From: an uncultured bacterium
GTDB lineage: Bacteria; Verrucomicrobiota; Kiritimatiellia; PWTM01
Direction of reading: 5' to 3'
DNA: 38,961 bases
NCBI GenBank assembly: GCA_937139365.1
Contig: CAKZPT010000084.1
Span: 1-38,961 of the forward strand
The notes below the pieces were generated by a model that searched no databases, was not told where the DNA came from, and saw nothing but the letters and a program-made list of their open reading frames with translations. The position numbers and the translations under genes were made by a program. This document shows, in pieces, positions 1 through 9,983 of this stretch (within the stretch, counting starts at the first letter, position 1; every line of letters begins with the position of its first letter).

Positions 1-609
1 GGCGTCGCGCGCTCGCGCCAGCGCAAGGTCCGCTGCCGCCGCGGCGCGGCGGCGGCCAAGCGCGAACAGGAGCCCGACGGTCGCCGGGCTGCCGGTGCGC
101 AACGCCGCGATCATCGCGGCATCGGCCGCGGGGTCGGATAGAGACTCCAGCGCGGCGCAGGCGGCGGAGGCCACCGCTGGATCGGCGAGGCAGGCGGCGA
201 TGGCCGGCACGGCGTCGGTCGTACCGCTGATTTGCAGCGCACCAAGGAGAATGCGGTGGATCTCCGGATCGTCTGTGGCGGCGAGGCCACCTGCGACGGC
301 GCGGGCAAACAGGGCGCGCCGTGGCCCGGCGTCCGGGGCCGCCGCCGCGAGCGCGAGGGCGTGCAGCGCCATGCGTGGGGCGGCTTCAGCCGGGTCGCCG
401 GGTGGACGGATCGCGCGAACGACCTCGGAGACCGCCGGCTCGCCGGCGGCGAATGCGCGGTCGACCTCGGCGCGGACCTGCGTCCATCTGCCGGTCGCGA
501 TCCGGTCCATCCATCCCGGCGTCAGGGCGTCTCCGGCCAAGGCGTTCCCGGCGGACACGATGGCTGCGAACGCAGCGGCGACGGGGCCGCGGAATCGGTG
601 AAGGCTCAT
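1..609 (-). CDS. HEAT-repeat-like exported protein, C-terminus cut by window edge
   Basis: An open frame of 203 codons runs leftward from an ATG at 609 to the window edge with no stop. It begins MSLHRFRGPVAAAFA and continues with a hydrophobic stretch ending near NALA, which reads as a signal peptide. The rest is alanine-rich helical sequence with repeating units such as DPEIHRILLGAL, TDAVPAIAACLADPAVA and DPAADAAMIAAL, the look of HEAT or Armadillo-type repeats. Its start codon overlaps the stop of the upstream oxidoreductase gene (ATGA), so the two are translationally coupled and were probably one operon. HEAT-repeat proteins often accompany oxidoreductase and ThuA genes in PVC bacteria, where they are thought to act as scaffolds; that role is inference. 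No catalytic motif is visible. Confidence 0.7.
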   Translation of the reverse strand, partial: MSLHRFRGPVAAAFAAIVSAGNALAGDALTPGWMDRIATGRWTQVRAEVDRAFAAGEPAVSEVVRAIRPPGDPAEAAPRMALHALALAAAAPDAGPRRALFARAVAGGLAATDDPEIHRILLGALQISGTTDAVPAIAACLADPAVASAACAALESLSDPAADAAMIAALRTGSPATVGLLFALGRRRAAAAADLALARARDA

Positions 610-1887
610 GCGAGGCTCCAGGGGGCGCGCATCGGCGGATGGAACAGACGCTCCGCGGCGGTGTCGGCGCCGACCAGCGTTTCCCGGTGGGGGTCCCAGC
701 GGACCGGTCGGCCAAGCCGCCACGCGAGCACCGCGAGGTTGACGAGCGTGCACGACCGATGTCCGTTCCGCTCGTTCAAGCCGAACGCGCGGCGGGATCG
801 GACGCACTCGTAGAAGTTGTTTTCCTGCGGGGACGGATCGGGCAATCCGGCGAGGAGGCGGCGCAGACCGGGGAGGTCCGACTCCAGCCCAGGATAGACA
901 CGACCGCGCGGGCCTTCGAGGATCGGCACGCGCCGGCCGGCGGCGGGGCGGCCGTCGAGGACGATCTTGCAGCCGTCGGCGTAGCGCAGCCGGATTTCGT
1001 CAAACGACCCGGCGGCCTCGGGGTGCTGGAGCGGGGCCTCGGCGGTGACCTCGGCGGGGCCGGTGTCGTCCTTGCCTAGGAGGTATTGGAAGGGGTCGAG
1101 GTCATGCTGGCCCATGTCGCCGAGCCCGCCGCCGTCGTAATCCCAGTAGCCCCGGAAGGTGCTGCGAACCCGGTGGGGATGGTAGGGCTTCCACGGGGCG
1201 GGGCCCAGCCACATGTCGTAGTCCAGTTCGGGAGGAACGGGCTGAGGGGCGGCGGTCCGCCGGCCGGACCAGTCGAATTTCCATGAAAAACCGGTCGCCT
1301 CGCTGACCACGACGCGCAGCGGCCAGCCGAGCAGGCCGGCCGCGACGATTTTTTTAGCTGCGTGGCGTTGGTGCCCGATTTGTAGAACTCGTTGCCGAAC
1401 CGGAACAAGGTGTTGACCCGGAAGATCTGAGCGTGGGCGCGGACGGCCTCGCGTACGGCGATGCCCTCGGCGACGGTCTTGGTCATGGGCTTTTCGCACC
1501 AGACGTCCTTGCCCGCCCGCAGCGCGGCGAGCGCCATGAGGCCGTGCCAGTGCGGCGGGGTCGCGATGTGGACGACGTCCACGTCCGGCCGGGCGACGAC
1601 CTCGCGGAAGTCACGGTAGCCGCGGGCGTCAGGGCACTGTCGCAGGGCCTCCTCGAGCCGTTTGGCGTCCACGTCGCACACGGCGACCGTGCGGGCCCCT
1701 CCATGCGCGGGTGCCCCCGCCCCATGCCGCCGACGCCGATCACGGCACGCAGTATCTCGCTGTTGAGGCTGACAAGGCCGGGGCCGCCGAGGACGCGGCG
1801 CGGCACGATCTGAACGGCCAGGGCCGCCCCTCCCGCACGCAGGAACCGGCGACGGTAAACGGCGGATTTCAGTCGGACAATGCTCAT
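606..1887 (-). pseudogene. Gfo/Idh/MocA family oxidoreductase, broken by two frameshifts
   Basis: Three minus-strand frames together make one NAD(P)-dependent sugar oxidoreductase. The N-terminus (from ATG 1887, about nine bases after an AAGGA site) has a Tat-like leader, YRRRFLRAGGAALAVQIV, then the nucleotide-binding GVGGMGRGH. The frame changes near 1690-1715 and continues with VAVCDVDAKRLEEALRQC, HIATPPHWHGLMALAAL and the diagnostic CEKPMTKTV. It changes again on an A7 run (T7 at 1349-1355 on the plus strand) and finishes with PPELDYDMWLGPAP and YWDYDGGGLGDMGQHDLDP. Both shifts look like loss of one base. The A7 run is read A AAA AAA, so a -1 slip would restore the frame there. No such signal exists at the first shift, so decay or assembly error is the simpler reading. 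An earlier ATG lies at 1896. Confidence 0.8.
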
Positions 1888-1970
1888 GGTTTCCATTCCT
1901 TACTTCAACGATGGGGCGAAGGGAAACGACGCCGTCACGACCGGGACGGCCGCGTGCGGGTGCCGCCGCG

Positions 1971-2567
1971 TCACAGCCAGCGCACCATTGCCTCTAGCGG
2001 ATGGCGGCGCTCGGCCGGCGGGCGGGGCGGCTCGGTCCACGCGGGCCGGCCGACCGCGATCAGGGCGACGGGCCAGACGGAACGCCTCCAGCCGACGAGG
2101 GCGCGCACCTTTGCGGGCTTCAGCCAGCCGATCCAGCACGTGCCCAAGCCCAGCTCCGTCGCCGCCAGCACGAGGTGTTCGCCGGCGATGCCCATGTCGA
2201 TCCACGGGTAATCGATCCGCGACACGGCCGCCCCGAGGATATGCGTGACGACCTCGCGTTCCATACCCAGAGCGATCAGCACCGGCGCCGACTCGGCCCA
2301 TCCGAGCTTCAGACCGGGCAGACAGCCTTCGTGCACCAGCCGGCGGCGAAGGGCGGGGTCGCGGACCACGGCAAACCGCCACGGTTGGCGATTGCACGAG
2401 GAAGGGGCCAGGCGCGCGCACTCGAGAAGGTAAACAAGCGCGTCGTCCGAGATCGGGTCCGGCCGGTAGGCCCGGCAGCTTCGCCGTCGGCCGACCAGCT
2501 CGAGCAGCGGGCCGCCGTCCGTCCCTGACGCGCGCGCGTCCACCGGCGGGGAACCAGTATGGGTCAC
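1971..2567 (-). CDS. Nitroreductase family protein
   Basis: FMN-dependent nitroreductase-family oxidoreductase of 198 residues, probably using NAD(P)H; the substrate cannot be told from sequence. Family signatures are visible: RRRSCRAYRPDPISDDAL near the N-terminus (the arginine-rich FMN phosphate site), APSSCNRQPWRFAVV, the central IDMGIAGEHLVLAATELGLGTCWIG, and a C-terminal VALIAVGRP. The start is taken as GTG at 2567, which overlaps the TGA of the ThuA-like gene (GTGA). The frame stays open further upstream, but there it only shadows that gene. The tight overlap suggests co-transcription with the ThuA-like gene. Confidence 0.88.
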   Translation of the reverse strand: MTHTGSPPVDARASGTDGGPLLELVGRRRSCRAYRPDPISDDALVYLLECARLAPSSCNRQPWRFAVVRDPALRRRLVHEGCLPGLKLGWAESAPVLIALGMEREVVTHILGAAVSRIDYPWIDMGIAGEHLVLAATELGLGTCWIGWLKPAKVRALVGWRRSVWPVALIAVGRPAWTEPPRPPAERRHPLEAMVRWL

Positions 2568-3424
2568 TTCCCCGGTCGGGGCTCGGCCGGACCCTGCAGG
2601 TCGCCGATCGCGAACTGGATGCCGTCGAGGAAGTGCCGCAACACGACGGGGTTCCAGAAGATCTCCTCGCGGTGGCCGAGGGAGCAGTAGAACACCCGGC
2701 CCCGGCCGTACGGGCGGACCCAGGAGACGGCGAAATCGTTGTCCGTGCGCTTGATGCCCTTCTTCGTCATGTCGATCTTCGTGGTGTCGAGGCTGATGAG
2801 CACGCGAAGCCTCGAGCGCGAGTACGGGTTCTTGAACTGATAAATCTCGTCCTTGACGCGGAACTCCGTCCGGCCGCCGAACGCGGCGAGGACGGGATGG
2901 TCGGGCTCCTCGATCCGCATGGCGACCTCCTCGTGCCAGGGATGACCGTCGAAATAGCCGCCCATCATCTCGCCGAACTCGGGCCATTCGTAGAAGCAGT
3001 CGGTCGCGGCGTGGACGCCCACGATTCCCCCGCCGCCGCGGACATAGGACAACAGGCCCTCCTTCCGCTCCGGCTCCTCGAACAGCTGCCCGCTGGTGTT
3101 GTTGAAGATCACGGCGTCGTAGCGGCGCAGCCGGTCGGGGCCGAAGACGGCCGGATCCACGCTCTCCTCGGCCTCGTACGCCCCGGATCTTTTACCCATT
3201 TCCCGCAGTGCGAATGCGCCGCACTCGACTGCGGAGTGGCGGAAGCCTTTCGTCAGCGAAAAGATCAGGACGCGTCGCGCCTTTTTGGGCGGCACCTGGG
3301 GCCGCTCCGGCAACGCCGCGCGGATTTTTGCCATCTCTTCCTCGGTGGGTGGCTTGCCCAAGACGCCGACCGCCCCACCGATGGTCGCCAGCAGACCCAG
3401 GAGCAAATGCCGGATCGAGGTCAT
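2564..3424 (-). CDS. ThuA-like domain protein, exported
   Basis: A 286-residue protein with a leader (MTSIRHLLLGLLATIGGAVGVLG) followed by a ThuA-like fold related to class I glutamine amidotransferases. Recognisable pieces are VLIFSLTKGFRHSAVE, YDAVIFNNTSGQLF, the glycine-rich turn GGGGIVGVHAATDCFYEWPE, GGYFDGHPWHEEV and the closing GRGRVFYCSLGHREEIFWNP. ThuA-type proteins are linked to trehalose or other disaccharide handling and in PVC bacteria commonly sit beside Gfo/Idh/MocA oxidoreductases; the exact reaction is unknown. It appears to be the first gene of the operon, with the nitroreductase overlapping its stop codon. An AAAGGA site lies about 11 bases upstream of the ATG. A competing ATG a few bases upstream is in another frame and gives no recognisable protein. 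Confidence 0.88.
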   Translation of the reverse strand: MTSIRHLLLGLLATIGGAVGVLGKPPTEEEMAKIRAALPERPQVPPKKARRVLIFSLTKGFRHSAVECGAFALREMGKRSGAYEAEESVDPAVFGPDRLRRYDAVIFNNTSGQLFEEPERKEGLLSYVRGGGGIVGVHAATDCFYEWPEFGEMMGGYFDGHPWHEEVAMRIEEPDHPVLAAFGGRTEFRVKDEIYQFKNPYSRSRLRVLISLDTTKIDMTKKGIKRTDNDFAVSWVRPYGRGRVFYCSLGHREEIFWNPVVLRHFLDGIQFAIGDLQGPAEPRPGK

Positions 3425-3449
3425 CGCACATGGTTCCTTTTGTCAGGCT

Positions 3450-3478
3450 AGCATACACGCCGGACGGCTGGGGATGTC
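3450..3478 (-). promoter_or_regulatory. Possible promoter of the ThuA-like gene
   Basis: On the minus strand TATGCT (3450-3455) is a fair -10 box; 17 bases upstream lies GACATC (3473-3478), a poor -35. The predicted start of transcription falls about 20 bases before the ThuA start codon and after the pdxB stop. The weak -35 keeps confidence low. Confidence 0.3.
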
Positions 3479-3492
3479 GAACCCTCCGCTCT

Positions 3493-4647
3493 TCAGGGCA
3501 GCGGCACCCGAAAGCCGAGTCCGGCGGCGCGGCGTAGAAGGCGATCGGACGCGCCGATCACCTCGACGCGGGCGGCCGGGAACTCACGGCGGACCGGGTA
3601 CGTTTTGCGGAGGCGCTCGAAGCGCTCGGGGAGGGACTCCCCCTCGGGCGCGCCAAGGCCGCGCAGGGCGCGGTCGTCCGCCTCGATGTCGTACGTGGAG
3701 CGGACCATGTCCGACAGCACGGCTTCGTCAGGCCGGCCGGCAGCATGGACGACCGCCGCGGGGGGCCGCGCGCGCGGCTCGACGGAGGCGGGATCCCACC
3801 GCGGCTCGACCTCGAAAAAACCGCACAATGCGCGGTAGATCTGCGCCGTGCCCGCGAGCTTGCCGTCCCACGAGTAGCCGGCGATGTGCGGCGTGGCGAT
3901 CAGGGCACGGTCGAGCAGCCGGGCATCGATGTCCGGCTCGCGGTCCCAGACATCGAGGACGATGTCCGAGACCTGGCCGCCATCAAGGGCCAGGTGCAGG
4001 GCCGACTCGTCCACCACTTCGCCGCGCGAGGCGTTGATGAAGAGCGCGCCCGGCTTCAGTCGAGCGAGAAACCGGCAATCCACCATGCGGCGGGTCGCAA
4101 AAGGCCCTTCGTCCGTGAGCGGAACGTGCAGCGTAACGACGTCGGCCTGCGGCAGGATCTCGTCCAGGTTGCGGAAGACGGGATCGCGCTCGGCCAGTGC
4201 GCGCGGAGGGTCGTTGAGCAGCGGCCGCAGGCCGAGGGCCTCGGCTCGACGGACGACGCGGCTGCCGACCTGGCCGACTCCGATGACAGCGATGCACAGG
4301 CCGCCCAGCGGCCGGCCACGCCGGAGGGACCAGACCAGCAGGGCCGCGGTGGCGTAGTCGGCCACGCTCTCCGCGTTGCAGCCGGGAGCGGCGGTCCACG
4401 CAACGTCGTGTTCGGCGCAGGCCAGGGTGTCGATGTGGTCGAAGCCGGCGGTCGCCGTGCCGACGAACGCCAGGCGTGTGCCGTCGAGGAGGTCGTGCGT
4501 CACGCGGGTCTTCGAGCGGATCACCAGCGCATCGGCGTCGAGGACGTCGTCGCGTCCGATCCGGCGGTCCGGCAGGACCACGGTCTGGCCGACCGTCGAA
4601 AACGCCTCCCGTGCGGCGAGGACGCTCTGGGCGCAGACGATCTTCAT
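3493..4647 (-). CDS. pdxB: Erythronate-4-phosphate dehydrogenase (vitamin B6 synthesis)
   Basis: A 384-residue NAD-dependent D-2-hydroxyacid dehydrogenase that oxidises 4-phosphoerythronate in the DXP-dependent pyridoxal phosphate pathway. It starts MKIVCAQSVLAAREAF and has the PdxB-specific FVGTATAGFDHID and GCNAESVADYATAALL, the Rossmann motif GVGQVGS (123-129), and catalytic residues that by counting fall on Arg208 (INASRGE), Glu237 (DREPD) and His254 (TPHIAGYSWDGK), the same numbers as in the E. coli enzyme. The C-terminal dimerisation tail (LSDMVRSTYDIEADD) typical of PdxB rather than of other dehydrogenases is present. Length matches the family. The frame is open further upstream, but ATG 4647 is the natural start. 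It is divergent from eno. Confidence 0.95.
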   Translation of the reverse strand: MKIVCAQSVLAAREAFSTVGQTVVLPDRRIGRDDVLDADALVIRSKTRVTHDLLDGTRLAFVGTATAGFDHIDTLACAEHDVAWTAAPGCNAESVADYATAALLVWSLRRGRPLGGLCIAVIGVGQVGSRVVRRAEALGLRPLLNDPPRALAERDPVFRNLDEILPQADVVTLHVPLTDEGPFATRRMVDCRFLARLKPGALFINASRGEVVDESALHLALDGGQVSDIVLDVWDREPDIDARLLDRALIATPHIAGYSWDGKLAGTAQIYRALCGFFEVEPRWDPASVEPRARPPAAVVHAAGRPDEAVLSDMVRSTYDIEADDRALRGLGAPEGESLPERFERLRKTYPVRREFPAARVEVIGASDRLLRRAAGLGFRVPLP

Positions 4648-4654
4648 CGGCCTG

Positions 4655-4683
4655 ATATTGTCCACGGGAAGCGGATGGGACAA
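4655..4683 (-). promoter_or_regulatory. Possible leaderless promoter for pdxB
   Basis: Minus-strand TTGTCC (4678-4683) and CAATAT (4655-4660) are separated by exactly 17 bases. Transcription would begin almost at the pdxB ATG (4647), giving a leaderless message. No ribosome-binding site lies before that ATG, which fits, but the -10 box is only a partial match. Confidence 0.3.
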
Positions 4684-4890
4684 GCGCGTTTGACGCCGGG
4701 TCGGATGCCCTCGGCGGCCGGGTCGCATCGCGGCCCAGCGTGCCGGGGCGTGCAGGGCGGGGGCAGCTCAGTCCGGCGGCCGGTCCTGCCCCAGCAGGTG
4801 AGCATCCCCGGGGGCTCCTTTGGCAGGCCCGCCGGTGTCTGTTCCGCGCACCAGCCCTGCATCAGCCCCCGCGGCCGCCGCGCGCCGTGA

Positions 4891-6426
<1,536 letters not shown>

Positions 6427-6442
6427 GGCGGCGCGGCGGCGG

Positions 6443-6471
6443 TTGACGGCCGGGTCGATCGTAGGTAACCT
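6443..6471 (+). promoter_or_regulatory. Likely internal promoter for rpoZ
   Basis: TTGACG (6443-6448), a 17-base spacer and TAACCT (6466-6471) lie in the 79-base gap between eno and rpoZ. Five of six -35 bases match, and the -10 box keeps the key TA....T positions. The message would have a leader of roughly 28 bases containing GGAGA at 6492-6496. Confidence 0.5.
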
Positions 6472-6505
6472 GGCTGATTCGCAAGCATTTCGGAGACGGC
6501 GTCGC

Positions 6506-6763
6506 ATGAACGTGCAGTACCTCGAGCAGGCGCGGACGCGGGTGCCCAGCGTGCCCGTGCTGATCAACATGGTGTCCCGTCGGGTGCGCCAACTGATCAG
6601 CGGCCAGCGGCCCCTGGTCAAGCCGGACAACCTGAACATGGAGAAGATGGACATCGCGCTGAAAGAGGTTGCGATGGGCAAGCTGACCGTGGAGATGCTG
6701 GTGACGGCGGAGGACCTCCGCCACCGCGAGCGTTCGCGGTGGGAGGGGACGCTGGGGCTGTAG
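6506..6763 (+). CDS. rpoZ: RNA polymerase omega subunit-like protein
   Basis: An 85-residue protein with the omega-subunit pattern. VPVLINMVSRRVRQLISGQRP corresponds to the helix that clamps the beta-prime C-terminus, PLVKPDNLNMEKMDIALKE to the conserved PLV region before the ALREI-like helix, and a short helical tail follows. Omega assists RNA polymerase assembly and (p)ppGpp response in many bacteria. The start ATG at 6506 follows GGAGA at 6492-6496 with suitable spacing; the frame is open upstream into eno but without conserved sequence. It lies between eno and the terminator at 6785-6818. The assignment rests on a short motif, so divergence from textbook omega is worth noting. Confidence 0.8.
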   Translation: MNVQYLEQARTRVPSVPVLINMVSRRVRQLISGQRPLVKPDNLNMEKMDIALKEVAMGKLTVEMLVTAEDLRHRERSRWEGTLGL

Positions 6764-6784
6764 GTCGCGGCGGTTCTCTCGCTG

Positions 6785-6818
6785 CGCGCCCCGGCCCCGC
6801 CGGGGCGCGGCCGTTTTT
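6785..6818 (+). terminator. Rho-independent terminator after eno-rpoZ
   Basis: A perfect ten-pair GC stem (arms 6785-6794 and 6800-6809, five-base loop) is followed after four bases by five T residues (6814-6818). It sits 22 bases after the rpoZ stop and separates that unit from smpB. Confidence 0.78.
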
Positions 6819-6851
6819 CCGGGGGCTTGCAATCGGCCGCCCGGCCGGGCG

Positions 6852-7340
6852 ATGCTGGAGGCGGTGAAACGCGGCGATACGTCGGGCATCCGCGTTGTGG
6901 CGGAGAACCGCAAGGCCCGCCACGACTACCAGATCACGGACACCCTCGAGGCCGGTCTCGAACTGCGCGGCACGGAGGTCAAGTCCCTGCGCGAGGGCCA
7001 GGCCTCCCTGGCCGGCAGCTATGCCGAGATCGAGGGGGGCCAGGCGTGGCTGGTGGACTGCCACATCGCCCCCTACGCCTGCGGCAACGTCCACAACCAC
7101 GAACCGCGCCGGCCTCGGCGCCTCCTCCTCCACCGACGTGAAATCGACCGCCTCGCCGGCCGCGTCCAGCAGCGAGGATTCACGCTAATTCCCCTGAAAA
7201 TCTATTTTCGGGGCGGGCGGGCCAAGGTGGAACTGGCCGTCGCCCGTGGCCGGGCCCACGAGGACCGCCGGGAAACTTTGAAACGGCGCGAGGCGGATCG
7301 CGAGGCCGCCCGCGCCCTCGCCGACGGGCGGCGGCGCTAG
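6852..7340 (+). CDS. smpB: SsrA-binding protein SmpB (trans-translation)
   Basis: A 162-residue SmpB, the partner of tmRNA in ribosome rescue. Signatures are VVAENRKARHDYQITDTLEAGLELRGTEVKSLREG at the N-terminus (the OB-fold that binds the tRNA-like domain), SYAEIEGGQAWLVDCHI, NVHNHEPRRPRRLLLH, LIPLKIYFRGGRAKVELAVARGR and the basic C-terminal helix HEDRRETLKRREADREAAR that enters the mRNA channel. The ATG at 6852 adds a short leader before the conserved core; a GTG at 6897 would start closer to it. It ends in TAG. No tmRNA gene was recognised nearby. It follows the terminator, so it needs its own promoter, which I could not place confidently (a TTGCAA lies at 6827-6832). Confidence 0.95.
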   Translation: MLEAVKRGDTSGIRVVAENRKARHDYQITDTLEAGLELRGTEVKSLREGQASLAGSYAEIEGGQAWLVDCHIAPYACGNVHNHEPRRPRRLLLHRREIDRLAGRVQQRGFTLIPLKIYFRGGRAKVELAVARGRAHEDRRETLKRREADREAARALADGRRR

Positions 7341-7367
7341 GCCTCCGAGGATGGACAGGCGGAAACC

Positions 7368-9952
7368 GTGACGGGGATCCTTCTCCTCACCGCCCTGGCC
7401 GTGGCGGGGACGGCCGCCTCTGACCTTGCGCCGGAGGCCCGCCCTTGGGCCTACCACTGGTGGCCCGGCAGCGCCGTGGACGAGACCAACCTCGCCCGGC
7501 GCCTCCGGGAATTCCGCGACGGCGGCTTCGGCGGCGTTCACGTCGTCCCCATCTACGGCGTGCGCGGCGCCGAGGCGCGCGATGTGCCGTACCTTTCGCC
7601 GCGGTGGCTCGAGCTGTTCGCGTTCACAGTTCGCCAGGCCCGCGCCCTCGGCCTCGGCGTGGACCTGACCGTCGGAACCGGCTGGTGTTTCGGCGGTCCG
7701 CCGGTGACCGAGGACCTCGGCGGCCAGGCATGGGAGGTGAGGGATGGTCGCCTCCACACGCGGCCGACCCGGTTGCGGGTGAAACGCGCCGCTCCTGGCG
7801 GAGAAGGGTACATGACCAATCCATATTCGCCGCGCTCGATGCGCGTGTGGCTGGACTGGTGGTTCGAGCGGTTCCAGCCTCCCGCCGACGCGCGGCCGCG
7901 GGCGGTCTACCACGACTCCTACGAGTACTTCGGTTGCACTTGGTCGCCCGAATTGCGCGGGTTCTGGATCAAGCGGCACGGCAACGACCCCCTCGAGGAA
8001 CTGGACGCGCTTGCGGGACGCGGGCCCGTGGACCGGCGCGCCCCCGTCGCCGCGGATTAGCGCTCGGCGTTGTCCGACATTGCGATCGAATGCGTTGTAG
8101 AGCTCCAAATCGCTGACAGCCGTCGGTGCGGCTTCCTCACCCGGCTGCAGGCCCATGGCGCGGCGGCCAACCTGCTTGACCTCTACGCGCTGGCGGACAT
8201 TGCGGAGACCGAGATGTTTGGCCGCGGCGACCGCGATCCGCTGGCCTCGGGATTCGACGAACGGTTTGGCGAGGGCGACCGCGACCCGATCGTATCGAAG
8301 TTTGCCTCGTCGGCTGCCCACCTCGCCGGCCGCCCCCTGATCGCCGCCAAGACGGGCACGTGGATGGCCGAGCACTTCTGCGAGACGTTGGAAGAACTGA
8401 AGTGCCTCGCCGACCTCCTGTTCGCCGCGGGCGTCGACTACGTCATCTACCATGGTTCCGTGTACTCGCCGGACGACGCCGCATGGCCGGGCTGGCTGTT
8501 CTACGCCTCCTCACAACTCCATCCGCGCAATCCGCTCTGGCGGGAGATCCGGACGCTCAACGACTCGATCGCGTGCGTGCAGTCGGCGCTCCGCGCCGGC
8601 CGGCCGGACCACGATCTCCTGGTCTACTGGCCGATGCACGACCTTTGGATGACGCCGCCGCCGGCAGGCAAACCGGCCGCGCCGATCGCCTGCGCCGTCC
8701 ACCATCCCGCCTGGCTGCGCGGGCAGCCGGTGGGCCGCTCCGCCGCTGGACTTTGGCGGCGCGGAGTGGCCTTCGATTTTGTGTCCGATCGCCTCCTCGA
8801 GCGCCTCGAGGTCGGAGCGGACGGGTCGCTTCGCACGCCCGAGGGCGTCGGGTGGCGCGCGGTCTGGGTGCCGCCCTGCGCGACGATGCCCGAAACGACC
8901 CTGGCCCGGCTGGCCGACCTCGGCGAGCGCGGGGCGGCGATCCTCTGGGAGGACCGGCTGCCGGAGGACGTGCCGGGCTGGGGTCGTCTCGACGAACGCC
9001 GCGCCCGCCTGCGCGAGGCCCGTGGCCGCGCCGAGGCCCGGTTGCGCGCGTCCGGTTCCCGTTGCGCCGTCGGCGGTGCCGACGGGCTGCTGGCCCTCGC
9101 CGGCTGCGCCCGCCGTCGCACGGCCCCGGCGACGGCCTGTTGGTCGTCCGCCGACGCTTGGACCACGGACGACTCGTCTGGCTTGCATGGCAGGGGGCCC
9201 GGACGTTCGACGCCGACTACGAGTTCGAGGGAACGGAACGCACCGCGGAACTGATCGATCCGCTCACCGGCGAAACCGGCCGGGTCCCGCTGGCCGCGCC
9301 CTCCGACCGGCGGCGCGCGTTACGGCTGGTGCTCGAGCCGGGCCAATCCGTTCTCATGCGACTGGTCGACGACCTCGATGGCCTGCCCGAGTGGCGTTGG
9401 CGGCGTCTGGGGGAGATCGCTCAACGGCTCGACAGCGAATGGCGGGTCGAGTTTCTTGAGGGCGGTCCTGCGCGCCCTGCGTCGTTCCACACCCGCCGTC
9501 TCGAATCCTGGGCGCACCGCGGCGACGTCGCGGCTGAGGCGTTTTCCGGCACGGCTTGCTACCGGATCGAGTTCGACGTTCAACCCTTGGAAACACAGAG
9601 CCGAACGGTTTCCAATCCTTGGACGGAACGCGAATGGCTGTTGGACCTTGGCGACGTGCGGCACGTCGCGCGCGCCCGCCTGAACGGCCGGGATCTGGGC
9701 GCCCGCGTCCAGCGGCCATACCGGTGGACGATCCCCGCGGGCCTGTTGCGGGCGGCCGGCAACCGGCTGGAGGTCGAGGTGACGAACCTGGCCGCCAACC
9801 GCATCCGCGACCTCGACCGGCGCGGCGTGCAATGGCGGATTTTCCACGACATCAATTTCGTGAACATCCGTTACCGGCCGTTCGACGCCTCCGGCTGGCC
9901 GACGATGCCGTCGGGCCTGCTGGGCCCGGCCGCGATCGTCGGGACAAGATAG
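7368..9952 (+). pseudogene. GH106-type alpha-L-rhamnosidase-like glycosidase with in-frame TAG and frameshift
   Basis: About 860 codons of an exported glycosidase. From GTG 7368 it has a signal peptide (MTGILLLTALAVAGTAA) and the GH106-like start ARPWAYHWWPGSAVDETNL, then GLGVDLTVGTGWCFGGPP and YHDSYEYFGCTWSPE. The frame stops at TAG 8058-8060 but continues in the same frame with RSALSD, then LTRLQAHGAAANLLDLYALAD and HGSVYSPDDAAWPGW. Related enzymes read DYR where this has D-stop-R, so TAC to TAG is the likely change. Near 9095-9125 the frame shifts by one lost base; the rest encodes LIDPLTGETG and a galactose-binding-like beta-sandwich (WLLDLGDVRHVARARLNGRDLG). A palindromic element is read in frame at 9583-9623. 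The gene is probably inactive unless the TAG is read through and the shift is an error. The family call is by motif memory. Confidence 0.8.
9583..9623. repeat. Palindromic TTGGAAAC/GTTTCCAA mini-element inside a coding frame
   Basis: TTGGAAAC (9587-9594) and GTTTCCAA (9608-9615) form a perfect eight-pair inverted repeat, flanked by CCTTGG and TCCTTGG. The 14 bases at 9610-9623 are identical to 27394-27407 in the intergenic element at 27361-27409. It is translated as QPLETQSRTVSNPW between the strands of the C-terminal beta-sandwich of the glycosidase, where no such loop is expected. Confidence 0.65.
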
Positions 9953-9983
9953 GAATAACGGGCGGCCCGGACCGCGCTCAGGC

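Noticed and set aside
2568-2987. N-terminal extension of the nitroreductase
   Set aside because: The frame is open but only shadows the ThuA-like gene; the nitroreductase motifs start just after GTG 2567.
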